Assembly: GCF_027924405.1 (NCBI RefSeq)
Contig: NZ_AP026978.1
Span: 62,001 to 126,000, forward strand
DNA from: Nocardia sputorum
Lineage (GTDB): Bacteria > Actinomycetota > Actinomycetes > Mycobacteriales > Mycobacteriaceae
Direction: 5' to 3'
Length of the DNA: 64,000 nucleotides
Within the stretch, counting starts at the first letter, position 1. Each line of letters begins with the position of its first letter. The notes below the pieces were generated by a model. It saw nothing but the letters and a program-made list of their open reading frames with translations. It ran no database searches and was not told the origin of the DNA. Made by a program: the position numbers and the translations under genes. Of the stretch, positions 37,524 through 47,685 are shown in pieces.

Positions 37524-38132
37524 ATGCGTTCTTCTGTTCTTTCCCTTTCTTCCGCGCGTACCGCGCTGTCGGCTACCCCGCCGGTAGAACGTTCGGTGGC
37601 ACCCGCCTTACCCACCCGGTTGCGCCCCGCCGATCTGCTGCGGCTGACCGACGAGGGCGCCGAGGACGTGCTGGCCGGGCGATACGACCACCTGCTTCCC
37701 GCCGGTGGGAACTGGCCGGCGGACGAGCGCTGGGCGGCCAGGCTGCTCACGGACGACGAGGTGGACGTCTGGCTGATCAGCTGGACGCCGGGCAAGTCGA
37801 CCGAGCTGCACGACCATGCGGGATCGCTCGGGGCGCTCACCGTACTCAGTGGGGCGCTGTCCGAATACCGTTGGAACGGAACGGAACTGCGCTGCCGCAC
37901 CCTCGCGGCGGGTGACCAGGCGTCGTTCCCGATCGGCTGGGTGCACGACGTCATGCGCGCGCCGGCCGCCGTGCCGGGCGCCGCCGAATCCGTGGGCCCG
38001 CTCGATCCGACGCTGAGCGTGCACGCCTATTCCCCGCCTCTCACCGCCATGTCGTATTACGAGGTGACCGGTCACGGCACCCTGCGGCGCACCCGAACCG
38101 TCCTCACCGACCAGCCCGAAGGTGACATGTGA
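37524..38132 (+). CDS. Cysteine dioxygenase family protein
   Basis: 202 residues of the cupin CDO family. ELHDHAGSLGALTVLSG gives iron ligands H96 and H98; H141 in GWVHDV is the third. HAYSPPLTAMSYYE is the typical C-terminal motif. It oxidises cysteine to cysteine sulfinate. The first 30 residues are an extension. TGGAG eight bases before the ATG. Stop overlaps the rhodanese start (TGATG). Regulation by the cysteine leader would fit its substrate. Confidence 0.9.
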   Translation: MRSSVLSLSSARTALSATPPVERSVAPALPTRLRPADLLRLTDEGAEDVLAGRYDHLLPAGGNWPADERWAARLLTDDEVDVWLISWTPGKSTELHDHAGSLGALTVLSGALSEYRWNGTELRCRTLAAGDQASFPIGWVHDVMRAPAAVPGAAESVGPLDPTLSVHAYSPPLTAMSYYEVTGHGTLRRTRTVLTDQPEGDM

Positions 38133-38563
38133 TGACCCGTTTGACCATCGATCAGATGCTCGAGAACGCACGGGCGCAACTCGACCGGATCTATGCCTTC
38201 GAATTGCCGGAAGCCATCGAGCGCGGCGCCATTCTGGTGGATATCCGGCCGCAGGCCCAACGCGGGCGGGAGGGCACCTTGCCGGGTGCTCTGGTGATCG
38301 AGCGCAATGTCCTGGAATGGCGGCTGGATCCCACCAGTTCCGCCCGCCTGGCGCTGGCCGCCGATCACGACGTGGAATGGATCGTCGTCTGCTCGGAGGG
38401 CTATACCTCCAGCCTGGCCGCCGCCGCGTTGCAGCAACTCGGACTGCACCGGGCGACCGACCTGGTGGGCGGCTACCAGGCGTTGAAGGCGGCCGGACTG
38501 TTGAACGTCGCCGTCGGGGCGCCGCACTTCGCGCGGGAGGCCGACGCGCTCGCCTTGCTGTAA
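38132..38563 (+). CDS. Rhodanese-like sulfurtransferase
   Basis: 143 residues, single rhodanese domain: ILVDIRPQAQRGREGTLPGA and the active-site loop CSEGYTSS with catalytic C87. Transfers sulfane sulfur. It is coupled to cysteine dioxygenase, a pairing common in actinobacteria that suggests handling of sulfite or persulfide from cysteine breakdown. GTG 38129 is an alternative start. Confidence 0.9.
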   Translation: MTRLTIDQMLENARAQLDRIYAFELPEAIERGAILVDIRPQAQRGREGTLPGALVIERNVLEWRLDPTSSARLALAADHDVEWIVVCSEGYTSSLAAAALQQLGLHRATDLVGGYQALKAAGLLNVAVGAPHFAREADALALL

Positions 38564-38586
38564 TTCCCCCGTCAACACTTCCATCT

Positions 38587-38645
38587 CGAAATAGCCGGTC
38601 GCGCAGGTGTTTTCGCACACAGTGTGATGCGCACCGGCTATTTCG
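38587..38645 (+). terminator. Long terminator hairpin after the CDO-rhodanese operon
   Basis: CGAAATAGCCGGT at 38587-38599 is perfectly complementary to ACCGGCTATTTCG at 38633-38645; inner bases GCGCA/TGCGC can extend it across a bulge. CGTCTTT follows. Confidence 0.75.
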
Positions 38646-38768
38646 CGTCTTTGGCGGGCGAGCCGGGGTGTCCAGGGCGGGGTGTCGCATCGATACCGTT
38701 TCGTTACTCCGGGTCGGAGTCCGGGCGGCGCGCAAAACGATTTCCGGTGCACGCTAGGGTTGTTCGAT

Positions 38769-40325
38769 GTGAGCACCCCGAACTCTGCATCTTCCAGCGC
38801 ATCGACATCGGATTCGCGGCCTGCCGTGGCGCCCGCCGCCGACGATGCCCCGGAGCAGATACGGATTCGCCGGGAGAAGCGGGAGCGGCTGCTGGCGGCC
38901 GGTGGCGAGGCCTATCCCGTCGTGGTGCCGCGCACACATACCCTGGCGGAAATTCGGGCCGCATATCCGGACCTGGCCGCCGACACCGCCACCGGGCAAC
39001 AGGTGGGAGTCGCCGGGCGCGTCATATTCCTGCGTAATACCGGCAAGTTGTGTTTCGCGACACTGCAGGAGGGCGACGGCACCAAGCTGCAGGCGATGAT
39101 CAGCTTCAACGGGGTCGGCGCGGACGCCCTCGCCGCCTGGAAGGCCGACGTCGACCTCGGTGACTTCGTTTTCGTGCACGGTGAGGTCATCTCCTCACGG
39201 ACCGGGGAACTGAGCGTCATGGCCGATTCCTGGTTCATGGCGGCGAAGGCCCTGCGACCGCTGCCGGTGGCGCATAAAGAGATGAACGAGGAGTCGCGGG
39301 TCCGGCAGCGCTATGTGGACCTGATCGTGCGCCCGGAGGCCAGGGAAATGGCCCGTACGCGCATCGCCGTGGTGCGCGCGCTGCGCGCCGCGCTGGAGCG
39401 CAGGGGCTTCCTCGAGGTGGAGACGCCCATGCTGCAGACGCTGCACGGCGGCGCGGCGGCCCGGCCGTTCGTCACCCATTCCAATGCCCTCGACATGGAC
39501 CTCTACCTGCGCATCGCGCCCGAGCTGTTCCTGAAGCGCTGTGTGGTGGGCGGCTTGGAGCGGGTCTTCGAGATCAACCGGAACTTCCGGAACGAGGGCG
39601 CGGACTCCACCCATTCCCCCGAGTTCGCGATGCTGGAGACGTACCAGGCATACGGCACCTATGACGACTCGGCGGTCATGATCCGGGAATTGGTGCAGGA
39701 AGTGGCCCAGGAGGCCTTCGGTACCCAGGTGGTGACCCTGGCCGACGGCACCGAATACGATCTCCGCGGCGAGTGGGCCACCGTCGAGATGTACCCTTCG
39801 CTGTCCGACGCGCTGGGTGTGCAGGTCACTCCGGAAACGTCGGTCGCCGAATTGCGCGCGCTCGCCGATCGGGTCGGTCTGGAAATTCCGGAGGGCAAGG
39901 GCTACGGCCACGGGAAACTCGTCGAGGAACTCTGGGAACACCAGTATGGCGACAAGCTGTACGCGCCGACTTTCGTGCGCGACTTCCCGGTGGAGACCTC
40001 CCCGTTGACCAGGCAGCATCGCAGCGCCGCGGGCGTGACGGAGAAGTGGGATCTCTATGTGCGCGGCTTCGAGTTGGCCACGGGCTATTCGGAGTTGGTC
40101 GACCCGGTGATCCAGCGCGAGCGGTTCGTCGATCAGGCCCGGCTGGCCGCGCAGGGTGACGACGAGGCTATGGTGCTGGACGAGGACTTCCTCGCGGCGA
40201 TGGAGCACGGCATGCCGCCGACCACCGGAACGGGTATGGGAATCGATCGGTTGTTGATGGCGCTGACCGGATTGGGAATCCGAGAAACGATACTGTTCCC
40301 AATTGTGCGTCCGGTCACCAGGTGA
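38769..40325 (+). CDS. lysS: Lysyl-tRNA synthetase, class II
   Basis: 518 residues. OB-fold anticodon-binding domain ([20 protein letters not shown]), then class II motifs 1-3: [32 protein letters not shown] and [15 protein letters not shown]. Charges tRNALys. Start chosen at GTG 38769: TAGGGT at 38755-38760 is a -10 eight bases before it, implying a leaderless mRNA. About 40 low-complexity Ser/Ala residues precede the OB domain. Followed by lsr2 and clpC1 as in mycobacteria. Confidence 0.94.
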   Translation: MSTPNSASSSASTSDSRPAVAPAADDAPEQIRIRREKRERLLAAGGEAYPVVVPRTHTLAEIRAAYPDLAADTATGQQVGVAGRVIFLRNTGKLCFATLQEGDGTKLQAMISFNGVGADALAAWKADVDLGDFVFVHGEVISSRTGELSVMADSWFMAAKALRPLPVAHKEMNEESRVRQRYVDLIVRPEAREMARTRIAVVRALRAALERRGFLEVETPMLQTLHGGAAARPFVTHSNALDMDLYLRIAPELFLKRCVVGGLERVFEINRNFRNEGADSTHSPEFAMLETYQAYGTYDDSAVMIRELVQEVAQEAFGTQVVTLADGTEYDLRGEWATVEMYPSLSDALGVQVTPETSVAELRALADRVGLEIPEGKGYGHGKLVEELWEHQYGDKLYAPTFVRDFPVETSPLTRQHRSAAGVTEKWDLYVRGFELATGYSELVDPVIQRERFVDQARLAAQGDDEAMVLDEDFLAAMEHGMPPTTGTGMGIDRLLMALTGLGIRETILFPIVRPVTR

Positions 40326-40400
40326 CCACTGGATTGCAAAGCAGCGGCTCCGTCTTGGAATTTCCGGAATTCGGGGTATTCTTGCCTCGGGTAATCGGCC

Positions 40401-40406
40401 TAGTAT
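40401..40406 (+). promoter_or_regulatory. Candidate -10 element of lsr2
   Basis: TAGTAT matches the sigma-A -10 well and lies about 35 bp before the lsr2 ATG; AGAGGA lies between as ribosome site. The -35 is not clear. Confidence 0.4.
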
Positions 40407-40440
40407 GCGGGTCGCACGATTTCGAGAGGACGTTCATCTC

Positions 40441-40800
40441 ATGGCAAAGAAGGTCACCGTTAGCCTGATCGACGATGTCGACGGTGAGTCCATCGCAGAC
40501 GAGACCATCGAGTTTGCGATCGACGGTGTGTCGTACGAGATCGACCTGTCGTCGGCAAATGCGGCGAAGCTGCGCGACGGTTTGGAGGAGTGGGTTACGA
40601 ATGCCCGCCGGGTGAGCGGCCGCCGCCGGGTCAAGGCCGCCGCGGCTGCCACGGGCACTCCCAAGAGCCGGGTCTCGATCGATCGGGAACAAAGCGCCGC
40701 AATTCGTGAGTGGGCGCGTCGGAATGGGCACAAGGTGTCCGCGCGGGGCCGCATCTCCGCCGACATCACCGACGCGTACAACAAGGCCGCGAAGGGATAG
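40441..40800 (+). CDS. lsr2: Nucleoid-associated xenogeneic silencer Lsr2
   Basis: 119 residues. N-terminal dimerisation domain ([30 protein letters not shown]) and C-terminal DNA-binding domain [20 protein letters not shown] with the RGR minor-groove motif in SARGRISAD. It bridges and silences AT-rich DNA in Mycobacteriales. Single gene with its own terminator. Confidence 0.97.
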   Translation: MAKKVTVSLIDDVDGESIADETIEFAIDGVSYEIDLSSANAAKLRDGLEEWVTNARRVSGRRRVKAAAAATGTPKSRVSIDREQSAAIREWARRNGHKVSARGRISADITDAYNKAAKG

Positions 40801-40812
40801 TTCTTTTTCCGG

Positions 40813-40860
40813 CCGCCGTCCCGGCGAATCGTGCGACGTCGGGGCGGCGGTCTTGTTTGT
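40813..40860 (+). terminator. Terminator after lsr2
   Basis: CCGCCGTCCCG (40813-40823) pairs with CGGGGCGGCGG (40840-40850) over 11 bp including one G-T, followed by TCTTGTTTGT. Confidence 0.75.
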
Positions 40861-41006
40861 GATAGGGCTTCGATATAGCAGCGAGACCAGATCACACGGC
40901 AGGCCGTCCGCGGCGGATGCATCGATCTTGCTCGCGGTACCCGGACGCGGCACCATGGAAACGTGCGACGGTCACTGGCGGTATGGAGAGGTGAGGTATC
41001 GGCACA

Positions 41007-41630
41007 GTGACAGGATTCGTCGGATCATTCTTGCGGTTCACCGATGACGCCGGCCGGCAGCAGGAGTTCACGCTGACCCCCGACCGCGGGCGCGTCACCA
41101 TCGGCCGCTCCCCGCATGCCGATCTCGCTCTGAGCTGGGACGCCGAAGTCTCCCGGCTGCACGCGGCGGTCGAATACCTGGGTGCGCACTGGACCATCGT
41201 GGACGACGGCCTCTCCCGCAACGGCACGTTCGTCAACGGGGACCGGCTCGTCGGCCGCCGCAGGCTGATGGCGGGCGACGTCATCCGGGTCGGCACCTCG
41301 CGGGTGTCCTTCCACGACTTCGGCGCCGTGTCCGACGACATCACCCGTACGTCCACCGGCTCGATACCCACCGCGCGCTCGCTCACCGAAACACAGCGCT
41401 CGGTTCTGATCGCGCTGTGCCGTCCGTACAAGCACGGCGCGGGTTTCGCCACTCCCGCCTCGAATCAGCAGATCGCCGAGGAGCTGTTCCTCAGCGTGGA
41501 CGCGATCAAGACCCACCTGCGCGCCCTGTTCGCGAAGTTCGGGGTGGAGGATCTGCCGCAGAACCAGAAGCGCGTGCGGCTGGCGGGACTGGCCATGCAG
41601 AGTGGGCTCATTTCCGATCGGGATCTGTGA
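41007..41630 (+). CDS. FHA domain protein with C-terminal LuxR-like helix-turn-helix
   Basis: 207 residues. FHA domain at about 28-100 with the pThr-binding residues in TIGRSPHADL, VSRLHAAV and SRNGTFVNG. After a Thr-rich linker (DDITRTSTGSIPT, 111-122) comes a helical domain, SLTETQRSVLIALCRPYKHG, then NQQIAEELFLSVDAIKTHLR, which looks like a NarL/LuxR helix-turn-helix. So it may be a DNA-binding protein controlled by Ser/Thr phosphorylation. Kinase partner unknown. GTG start at 41007. Not part of the mycobacterial gene order here. Confidence 0.82.
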   Translation: MTGFVGSFLRFTDDAGRQQEFTLTPDRGRVTIGRSPHADLALSWDAEVSRLHAAVEYLGAHWTIVDDGLSRNGTFVNGDRLVGRRRLMAGDVIRVGTSRVSFHDFGAVSDDITRTSTGSIPTARSLTETQRSVLIALCRPYKHGAGFATPASNQQIAEELFLSVDAIKTHLRALFAKFGVEDLPQNQKRVRLAGLAMQSGLISDRDL

Positions 41631-41758
41631 GACCTCCACCGTAGACGCTCGCGCAGGCGGTCGAGCTTCTCGACCATGGAGAGTCACCGGGGCAGCGGCT
41701 TGACTGGGACACGCAGCCGGAGCGACGACTCCGGACGGTTTCCCAGCAGGAGGAAGTC

Positions 41759-42313
41759 ATGACCGCCACCCGCCTCGCCGCACTGGTGCTCGCCACGCTG
41801 GCGACGGGCCTGATCGCGGGCCTGTTCTACGCGTACGCCAACTCGGTGATGCCCGCGCTGGCCCGCACCGACGATCGCGCCATGATCGACGTGATGCAGA
41901 AGATCAACGTGGTGATCATCAATCCGTGGTTCATGATCGCCTTCCTCGGCACGGTGGGGTTCACCATCCTGGCGGCGGCGCTGCACCTGGGCCGAGAGCA
42001 TCGGAGCACGCTGATCTGGATCGTGCTCGCGCTGGTGCTCAACGTCGTCGCCTTCGCGGTGACCTCGGGGCTGAACGTCCCGCTCAACGACCAGCTGGCC
42101 GCCGCGGGCGACCCGGCGTCCATCACCGATCTCGCCGCGGTGCGCGCCGACTTCGAATCCGCCTGGGTCCGCTGGAACGTCCTGCGCGGCGTCCTGCACA
42201 CGCTGGCCTTCCTGGTGCTGTGCGGCGCGCTGGTCGTCGCGGGCGTGCAGCAGGGCAAGGCATCGGCCGCGGCGCCGCACCACGCCTCGGCGCCCGCCTT
42301 CGGTCAGAGCTAG
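41759..42313 (+). CDS. DUF1772 (anthrone oxygenase-like) membrane protein
   Basis: 184 residues with four transmembrane helices (ALVLATLATGLIAGLFYAYA, WFMIAFLGTVGFTILAAAL, LIWIVLALVLNVVAFAVTSG and the segment HTLAFLVLCGALVVAG) and the family motif LNVPLNDQLA before a WVRWNVLR segment. Matches DUF1772. Some relatives oxidise anthrones; function here unknown. A strong AGGAGGAAG precedes the ATG. Confidence 0.8.
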   Translation: MTATRLAALVLATLATGLIAGLFYAYANSVMPALARTDDRAMIDVMQKINVVIINPWFMIAFLGTVGFTILAAALHLGREHRSTLIWIVLALVLNVVAFAVTSGLNVPLNDQLAAAGDPASITDLAAVRADFESAWVRWNVLRGVLHTLAFLVLCGALVVAGVQQGKASAAAPHHASAPAFGQS

Positions 42314-42402
42314 TTTCCGCGACGACCCGCCGGAATCTGCCTCGTCCGGGCCACTCCGTGCGGTAGCTTCCCGGGAAGACGAGACCGGACCGGGAGGCTA
42401 TC

Positions 42403-43344
42403 GTGCGGCGTGTCCCAGGCTTTTCGTTGTTCATCGTTCTGCTCGTAGCGGTATGCGCCACCGCGGGCGCGGCCGACGCGCAGGAGCGATATCCGGTCGA
42501 ATTCAACTTCTTCGCGGGCATTCCCGCAGAACTGTCCAATCCGGGCGGCTCGCTGCCCGGCACCAACGACTGGTCCTGCCGGCCCAGCTCCGAGCATCCG
42601 AACCCGGTGGTCCTCGTGCACGGCACGGGCGGTGGCGCACAGACGAATTGGGGCGTGTACGCGCCGTTGCTCGCCAACGAGGGCTACTGCGTGTACTCGT
42701 CCACGTTCGGCGCCTACAACCTGCCGTGGCCCGCCTCGGCCATCGGGGGCATGCTCCCGATCGAGCAGAGCGCGGCCCAGCTCGCCGTTTTCGTCGACCG
42801 GGTGCGCGCGGCGACCGGCGCGCGGAAGGTCGATCTCGTCGGCCATTCCCAGGGCAACTTCATCGGCAACTACTTCGTCAAACGGCTCGCGGGCGCGGGC
42901 AAGGTGGACAAGATGGTCGGTCTGGCCCCGCCGTGGCAGGGCTCGAACGCCTATGGCATGGCGGACCTGAACGCGTTCGGTACGCGCCTGGGCCTCGGCC
43001 CGCTGTTCGACGCCGTGGCCGGATCGCCCTGCAATGCCTGCCGCCAGGTGCTGCAAGGGTCGGAGTTCGTGCGCGCGCTCAACGCGGACGGCGTCTACCA
43101 CCCCGACGTGACCTACACCAATATCGCGACCGTGCTGGACGAACTGGTGGTGCCGTACACCTCCGGATTGGTCACCGGCCCGCACGTGACGAACATCGTG
43201 GTTCAGGACGGCTGCTCGACGGACTACTCTGGGCATACGGGCATAGCGGGCAGCAAGAGGGCCGCGACCTACGTGCTCAACGCGCTCGATCCCGCTCATC
43301 AACGCCCGGTGCCCTGCGGTTTCGTCGACCCGTACACGGGGTAG
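42403..43344 (+). CDS. Secreted lipase/esterase (lipase class 2, EstA-like)
   Basis: 313 residues. Signal peptide (RRVPGFSLFIVLLVAVC, cleavage near ADAQE) then an alpha/beta hydrolase: oxyanion segment PVVLVHGTGGG, nucleophile elbow GHSQG, and a C-terminal His region (SGHTGIAGSKRA). Four or more cysteines in the mature part fit an exported protein. Likely hydrolyses lipid esters outside the cell. GTG start at 42403 after GGGAGG. Confidence 0.88.
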   Translation: MRRVPGFSLFIVLLVAVCATAGAADAQERYPVEFNFFAGIPAELSNPGGSLPGTNDWSCRPSSEHPNPVVLVHGTGGGAQTNWGVYAPLLANEGYCVYSSTFGAYNLPWPASAIGGMLPIEQSAAQLAVFVDRVRAATGARKVDLVGHSQGNFIGNYFVKRLAGAGKVDKMVGLAPPWQGSNAYGMADLNAFGTRLGLGPLFDAVAGSPCNACRQVLQGSEFVRALNADGVYHPDVTYTNIATVLDELVVPYTSGLVTGPHVTNIVVQDGCSTDYSGHTGIAGSKRAATYVLNALDPAHQRPVPCGFVDPYTG

Positions 43345-43392
43345 GCAGCCGAGGTCGTACGTGTGCGGCGCGGATCCGGTCGGCGGACGGTT

Positions 43393-43410
43393 TGTTCGCT
43401 GAGGGCAAAA
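43393..43410 (+). promoter_or_regulatory. ClgR-like operator upstream of clpC1
   Basis: The 18 bases from 43393 contain TTCGCTGAGGGCAAAA. Compared with the Corynebacterium ClgR consensus as I recall it (WNNWCGCYNANRGCGWWS) they match at all but two of the defined positions. ClgR activates clp protease genes in actinobacteria. About 225 bp upstream of the clpC1 start. Confidence 0.45.
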
Positions 43411-43634
43411 CCCGGCCGGAAACGAATCCCCCGCCGCCCACGTTATGAGTGAATGACCGTGCTGTCGCCGGTCGGCAATAGGGTGGACCGGCGGCGGTGG
43501 CATCCCCCGCCAACTAGAGTGGAGGCGGGGGCCGCAACCCCCGGGCTTCATGGCAGGCTGACGCCCACGGTTGTTGTACACAGCACACTGCGGCGTCTGT
43601 TGCCAGAATGTCGGAGCAGGAGAGTGAGGGAGCG

Positions 43635-46190
43635 ATGTTCGAGAGGTTCACCGACCGCGCGAGGCGTGTCGTTGTCCTGGCCCAGGAAGAGGCCCGGATG
43701 CTCAACCACAACTACATCGGCACCGAGCACATCCTGCTGGGGCTGATTCACGAGGGTGAGGGCGTCGCGGCCAAGTCGCTGGAGTCGCTCGGCATTTCGC
43801 TGGAAGGCGTGCGTAGCCAGGTGGAGGAGATCATCGGCCAGGGCCAGCAGGCCCCGTCCGGTCACATCCCGTTCACCCCGCGCGCCAAGAAGGTGCTGGA
43901 GCTGAGCCTTCGCGAGGCGCTGCAGCTCGGTCACAACTACATCGGCACCGAGCACATCCTGCTCGGCCTCATCCGTGAGGGTGAGGGTGTGGCGGCGCAG
44001 GTGCTGGTGAAGCTGGGCGCCGATCTCAATCGTGTGCGCCAGCAGGTCATCCAGTTGCTGTCCGGGTACCAGGGCAAGGAGCCGGTGGAATCCGGTTCCC
44101 GCGGCGAGGCGGGCACCCCGTCCACCTCGCTGGTGCTCGATCAGTTCGGCCGCAACCTGACGCAGGCCGCGCTCGAGGGCAAGCTCGACCCGGTCATCGG
44201 CCGCTCGAAGGAGATCGAGCGCGTCATGCAGGTGCTCAGCCGCCGTACCAAGAACAACCCGGTGCTGATCGGCGAGCCCGGCGTCGGCAAGACCGCCGTC
44301 GTCGAGGGGCTCGCGCAGGCCATCGTCAACGGCGAGGTCCCCGAGACGCTGAAGGACAAGCAGCTCTACACCCTCGACCTGGGCTCCCTGGTCGCGGGCA
44401 GCCGCTACCGCGGTGACTTCGAAGAGCGCCTGAAGAAGGTGCTCAAGGAGATCAACACCCGCGGCGACATCATCCTGTTCATCGACGAGCTGCACACGCT
44501 GGTCGGTGCGGGCGCCGCCGAGGGCGCCATCGATGCGGCCTCGATCCTGAAGCCGAAGCTGGCCCGCGGCGAGCTGCAGACCATCGGCGCGACCACCCTC
44601 GACGAGTACCGCAAGTACATCGAGAAGGACGCCGCCCTGGAGCGCCGGTTCCAGCCGGTGCAGGTCGGCGAGCCGACCGTCGAGCACACCATCAACATCC
44701 TCAAGGGTCTGCGCGACCGCTACGAGGCGCACCACCGCGTCTCCATCACCGACGGCGCGCTGGTGGCCGCCGCCACCTTGGCCGACCGCTACATCAACGA
44801 CCGGTTCCTGCCGGACAAGGCGATCGACCTGATCGATGAGGCGGGCGCGCGGATGCGCATCCGTCGCATGACCGCGCCGCCGGACCTGCGCGAGTTCGAC
44901 GACAAGATCGCCGAGGCGCGCCGGGAGAAGGAGTCCGCGATCGACGCGCAGGACTTCGAGAAGGCCGCGCGACTGCGTGACAAGGAGAAGCAGCTCCTCG
45001 CCAAGCGGGCCGAGCGGGAGAAGCAGTGGCGCTCCGGTGACCTGGACGTCGTGGCCGAGGTCGACGACGAGCAGATCGCCGAGGTGCTGGCGAACTGGAC
45101 CGGTATCCCGGTGTTCAAGCTCACCGAGGAGGAGACCACCCGTCTGCTCCGTATGGAGGACGAGCTGCACAAGCGGATCATCGGCCAGGAGGACGCGGTC
45201 AAGGCCGTCTCCAAGGCCATCCGCCGTACCCGTGCCGGCCTGAAGGACCCGAAGCGTCCGTCCGGTTCGTTCATCTTCGCCGGCCCGTCCGGCGTCGGTA
45301 AGACCGAGCTGTCCAAGGCACTGGCGAACTTCTTGTTCGGCGACGACGACGCGCTCATCCAGATCGACATGGGCGAGTTCCATGACCGCTTCACCGCCTC
45401 GCGGCTGTTCGGCGCCCCTCCGGGCTACGTCGGCTACGAGGAGGGCGGCCAGCTCACCGAGAAGGTGCGCCGCAAGCCGTTCTCGGTCGTGCTGTTCGAC
45501 GAGATCGAGAAGGCCCACCAGGAGATCTACAACACCCTGTTGCAGGTGCTGGAGGACGGCCGCCTCACCGACGGCCAGGGCCGGACCGTGGACTTCAAGA
45601 ACACGGTGCTGATCTTCACCTCGAACCTCGGCACCTCGGACATCTCGAAGGCCGTCGGCCTGGGCTTCTCGCAGTCCAACAACGAGGGCTCGAACTACGA
45701 GCGGATGAAGCTCAAGGTCAACGACGAGCTGAAGAAGCACTTCCGGCCCGAGTTCCTCAACCGCATCGATGACGTGATCGTCTTCCACCAGCTCACCAAC
45801 GAGCAGATCGTCGAGATGGTGGACCTGATGATCGGCCGCGTCGCCACGCAGCTGAAGAACAAGGACATGGCGATCGAGCTCACCCCGACCGCCAAGAACC
45901 TGCTGGCCAAGCGCGGCTTCGATCCCGTGCTCGGTGCCCGGCCGCTGCGCCGCACCATCCAGCGCGAGATCGAGGACCAGCTGTCGGAGAAGATCCTCTT
46001 CGGCGAGATCGGTCCCGGCCAGGTCATCCAGGTCGATGTCGAGGGCTGGGACGGCGAGGGCTCCGGCGAGGACGCCAAGTTCACCTTCACCGGCAAGGCG
46101 AAGCTGACCAAGGCGCAGTCCGAGGAGAAGCCCGAAGTCGTGCTGACCGGCGCGGCGGAAGGCGCCACCGAGGCTGCCTCGGGCGAGTAA
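43635..46190 (+). CDS. clpC: ATP-dependent Clp protease ATP-binding subunit ClpC1
   Basis: 851 residues. Two N-terminal Clp repeats ([20 protein letters not shown] and [20 protein letters not shown]), D1 AAA+ with GEPGVGKT, a UVR-type middle region ([20 protein letters not shown]), D2 AAA+ with GPSGVGKT, and the C-terminal domain. Unfolds substrates for ClpP1P2; target of cyclomarin and ecumicin in mycobacteria. ATG 43635 follows GAGGGAG. Nearly identical to Rv3596c. Confidence 0.97.
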   Translation: MFERFTDRARRVVVLAQEEARMLNHNYIGTEHILLGLIHEGEGVAAKSLESLGISLEGVRSQVEEIIGQGQQAPSGHIPFTPRAKKVLELSLREALQLGHNYIGTEHILLGLIREGEGVAAQVLVKLGADLNRVRQQVIQLLSGYQGKEPVESGSRGEAGTPSTSLVLDQFGRNLTQAALEGKLDPVIGRSKEIERVMQVLSRRTKNNPVLIGEPGVGKTAVVEGLAQAIVNGEVPETLKDKQLYTLDLGSLVAGSRYRGDFEERLKKVLKEINTRGDIILFIDELHTLVGAGAAEGAIDAASILKPKLARGELQTIGATTLDEYRKYIEKDAALERRFQPVQVGEPTVEHTINILKGLRDRYEAHHRVSITDGALVAAATLADRYINDRFLPDKAIDLIDEAGARMRIRRMTAPPDLREFDDKIAEARREKESAIDAQDFEKAARLRDKEKQLLAKRAEREKQWRSGDLDVVAEVDDEQIAEVLANWTGIPVFKLTEEETTRLLRMEDELHKRIIGQEDAVKAVSKAIRRTRAGLKDPKRPSGSFIFAGPSGVGKTELSKALANFLFGDDDALIQIDMGEFHDRFTASRLFGAPPGYVGYEEGGQLTEKVRRKPFSVVLFDEIEKAHQEIYNTLLQVLEDGRLTDGQGRTVDFKNTVLIFTSNLGTSDISKAVGLGFSQSNNEGSNYERMKLKVNDELKKHFRPEFLNRIDDVIVFHQLTNEQIVEMVDLMIGRVATQLKNKDMAIELTPTAKNLLAKRGFDPVLGARPLRRTIQREIEDQLSEKILFGEIGPGQVIQVDVEGWDGEGSGEDAKFTFTGKAKLTKAQSEEKPEVVLTGAAEGATEAASGE

Positions 46191-46200
46191 GTCGCGAAAG

Positions 46201-46243
46201 AAAGCCCGTGCCCACCGTATGGCGGTTGGCACGGGCTTTTCGT
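46201..46243 (+). terminator. Rho-independent terminator of clpC1
   Basis: AAAGCCCGTGCC (46201-46212) pairs perfectly with GGCACGGGCTTT (46228-46239) and runs into T residues. A 12-bp stem. Confidence 0.9.
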
Positions 46244-46262
46244 GTTCCGGTGGCAGATCGCG

Positions 46263-47069
46263 TCAGGAACTCGATGCGGTGAAGTGAGCGAGGATCGGTG
46301 CGAAGTCGTCGGCGAGTTCGCCGGGCACGATCACCTCGTCGATGCCGTACTTCTCCCGGCGGTGCTCGAGGATCTCGGCGGCGGCCGACGGCTCCGCCGG
46401 AAGCATGCCCGCCGCGCCCCCGTCCCTGAGCTCGTCGGCGTTCCGGCCGAGCTTCGTCGCGGTCCAGATCGGGAGCCGCTGCCCGATGCCGACCACCTGA
46501 TGGGTGAAGCGCAGGGGGCGGTCGGTGCCCTCTCGCGTGGTGCGAACCAAGTCGGCCAACTCGGCCTCCGTGGCGGCGGGCCCCGCGGCGAGCAGGATGC
46601 GGTCGGCGAATTCCGCCGCGGTCCCCAGCATCCTGGGGCCGTTGGCGGCGATCACGATCGGCGGGGCGGGGTTCACTTCAGCGCGCACGGCGGCGATGGT
46701 GGCGACCACCTGCGCGCGTCGTTGTCCGGGCGAACCCCAGGACGCCCCCAGCCACTGCGCTTCGGCGGCGGCGTCCGGTCGCCCCGAGCCGATCCCGAGT
46801 TCGAAGCGCCCGTCCGACAGTAGTTGCAGGGCCGCGGTCTCGCGGACGGTGGCGGCGGGGGTGCGCAGCGGTGCGGCGAGGACGTTCGGGCGCAAGCGAA
46901 TGGTCGTGGTGACGGCGGCCGCGGCGGCGAGGGCCGGGAACGGTGAGGGGGTGAACCGGGTGTCGGGCAGCAGAAGGGTCCGGTAGCCGCGCTGTTCGGC
47001 GGCGGCGGCCGCGCGCGCCCAGTCGACTCCCGAGCGCGGGGTGAGGACGATTCCGAAGGTTATGGTCAT
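46263..47069 (-). CDS. LLM-class (luciferase-like) F420/flavin-dependent oxidoreductase
   Basis: 268 residues. Luciferase-like barrel: GIVLTPRSGVDWARAAAAAE, YRTLLLPDT, LRPNVLAAPLRTPAATVRET, LLSDGRFELGIGSGRP and PIVIAANGPRML. Members use F420H2 or FMNH2. No neighbour reveals the substrate. AGGAG precedes ATG 47069. Same strand as the SHOCT protein upstream, 17 bp away. Confidence 0.87.
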   Translation of the reverse strand: MTITFGIVLTPRSGVDWARAAAAAEQRGYRTLLLPDTRFTPSPFPALAAAAAVTTTIRLRPNVLAAPLRTPAATVRETAALQLLSDGRFELGIGSGRPDAAAEAQWLGASWGSPGQRRAQVVATIAAVRAEVNPAPPIVIAANGPRMLGTAAEFADRILLAAGPAATEAELADLVRTTREGTDRPLRFTHQVVGIGQRLPIWTATKLGRNADELRDGGAAGMLPAEPSAAAEILEHRREKYGIDEVIVPGELADDFAPILAHFTASSS

Positions 47070-47086
47070 GGGTGGGATCTCCTGAT

Positions 47087-47356
47087 CTACTGCTTGCCGC
47101 GGCGCCGCGGTTCGCTCAGGACGGCGAGCCTGCTGCGGTATTGCTCCTCCGTGATCTCGCCGCGAGCGAACGCGGTGCGCAGCGCGCCGATACCGCTCGC
47201 ACGCCCGATGAACCGCCGCCGGGCGAACACCAGCACCGCCACGACGGTCAGCCAGAACAACAGGGGGAAGATCCAGAAGAACGGCCAGGGGTGCCAGGCG
47301 CCGTCGTAGTGGTCGGCCAGGAAACCCACTGCCTCGGGTCGAGTGAAAATGTTCAT
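47087..47356 (-). CDS. Small SHOCT-domain membrane protein
   Basis: 89 residues: one transmembrane helix (WPFFWIFPLLFWLTVVAVLVF) followed by an Arg-rich turn and a C-terminal SHOCT motif, ALRTAFARGEITEEQYRSRLAVL. SHOCT motifs are short oligomerisation helices. Function unknown. Probably cotranscribed with the LLM oxidoreductase gene. Confidence 0.85.
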   Translation of the reverse strand: MNIFTRPEAVGFLADHYDGAWHPWPFFWIFPLLFWLTVVAVLVFARRRFIGRASGIGALRTAFARGEITEEQYRSRLAVLSEPRRRGKQ

Positions 47357-47685
47357 GCGAAAAGACTGCGCCGAGGGGCCCGTCCGGGCATCGGTCGCGC
47401 GTCGTCACTCGGAATACGTTCGGATACGTACGCTCGAAGTGGCTCGTGGTCCTTGCACGAGGATTTACCAATTATTTGCTGAGGCGCGTTATCCCTGCAA
47501 AATAGCGTTCGCTGAAGAATTGCCATCGGACGATATCCCGGCGTTGGGGTGCCGGCGCCGTACCAATTTCGGCGTCGTCCGCCTCTGCCGACGGCAGCCA
47601 CGCGAACAACATGGGAAGGCGATGTGCGAGCCGTAGCGTCCGCTGGAATCATTGAGAAATGAATTTGATCGGCAAGAACCGTTCC
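47357..47685. other. Intergenic region with lower GC content
   Basis: About 330 bases between the start of the SHOCT gene and the end of the response regulator gene. The middle (47450-47520) is visibly richer in A and T than its surroundings, so it probably holds the SHOCT promoter. No gene, repeat or RNA recognised. Confidence 0.5.

Noticed and set aside
43548..46232. Open frame of 894 codons antisense to clpC1
   Set aside because: Same shadow effect; composition is Leu/Val/Asp/Gly rich with no motif, and clpC1 is certain.
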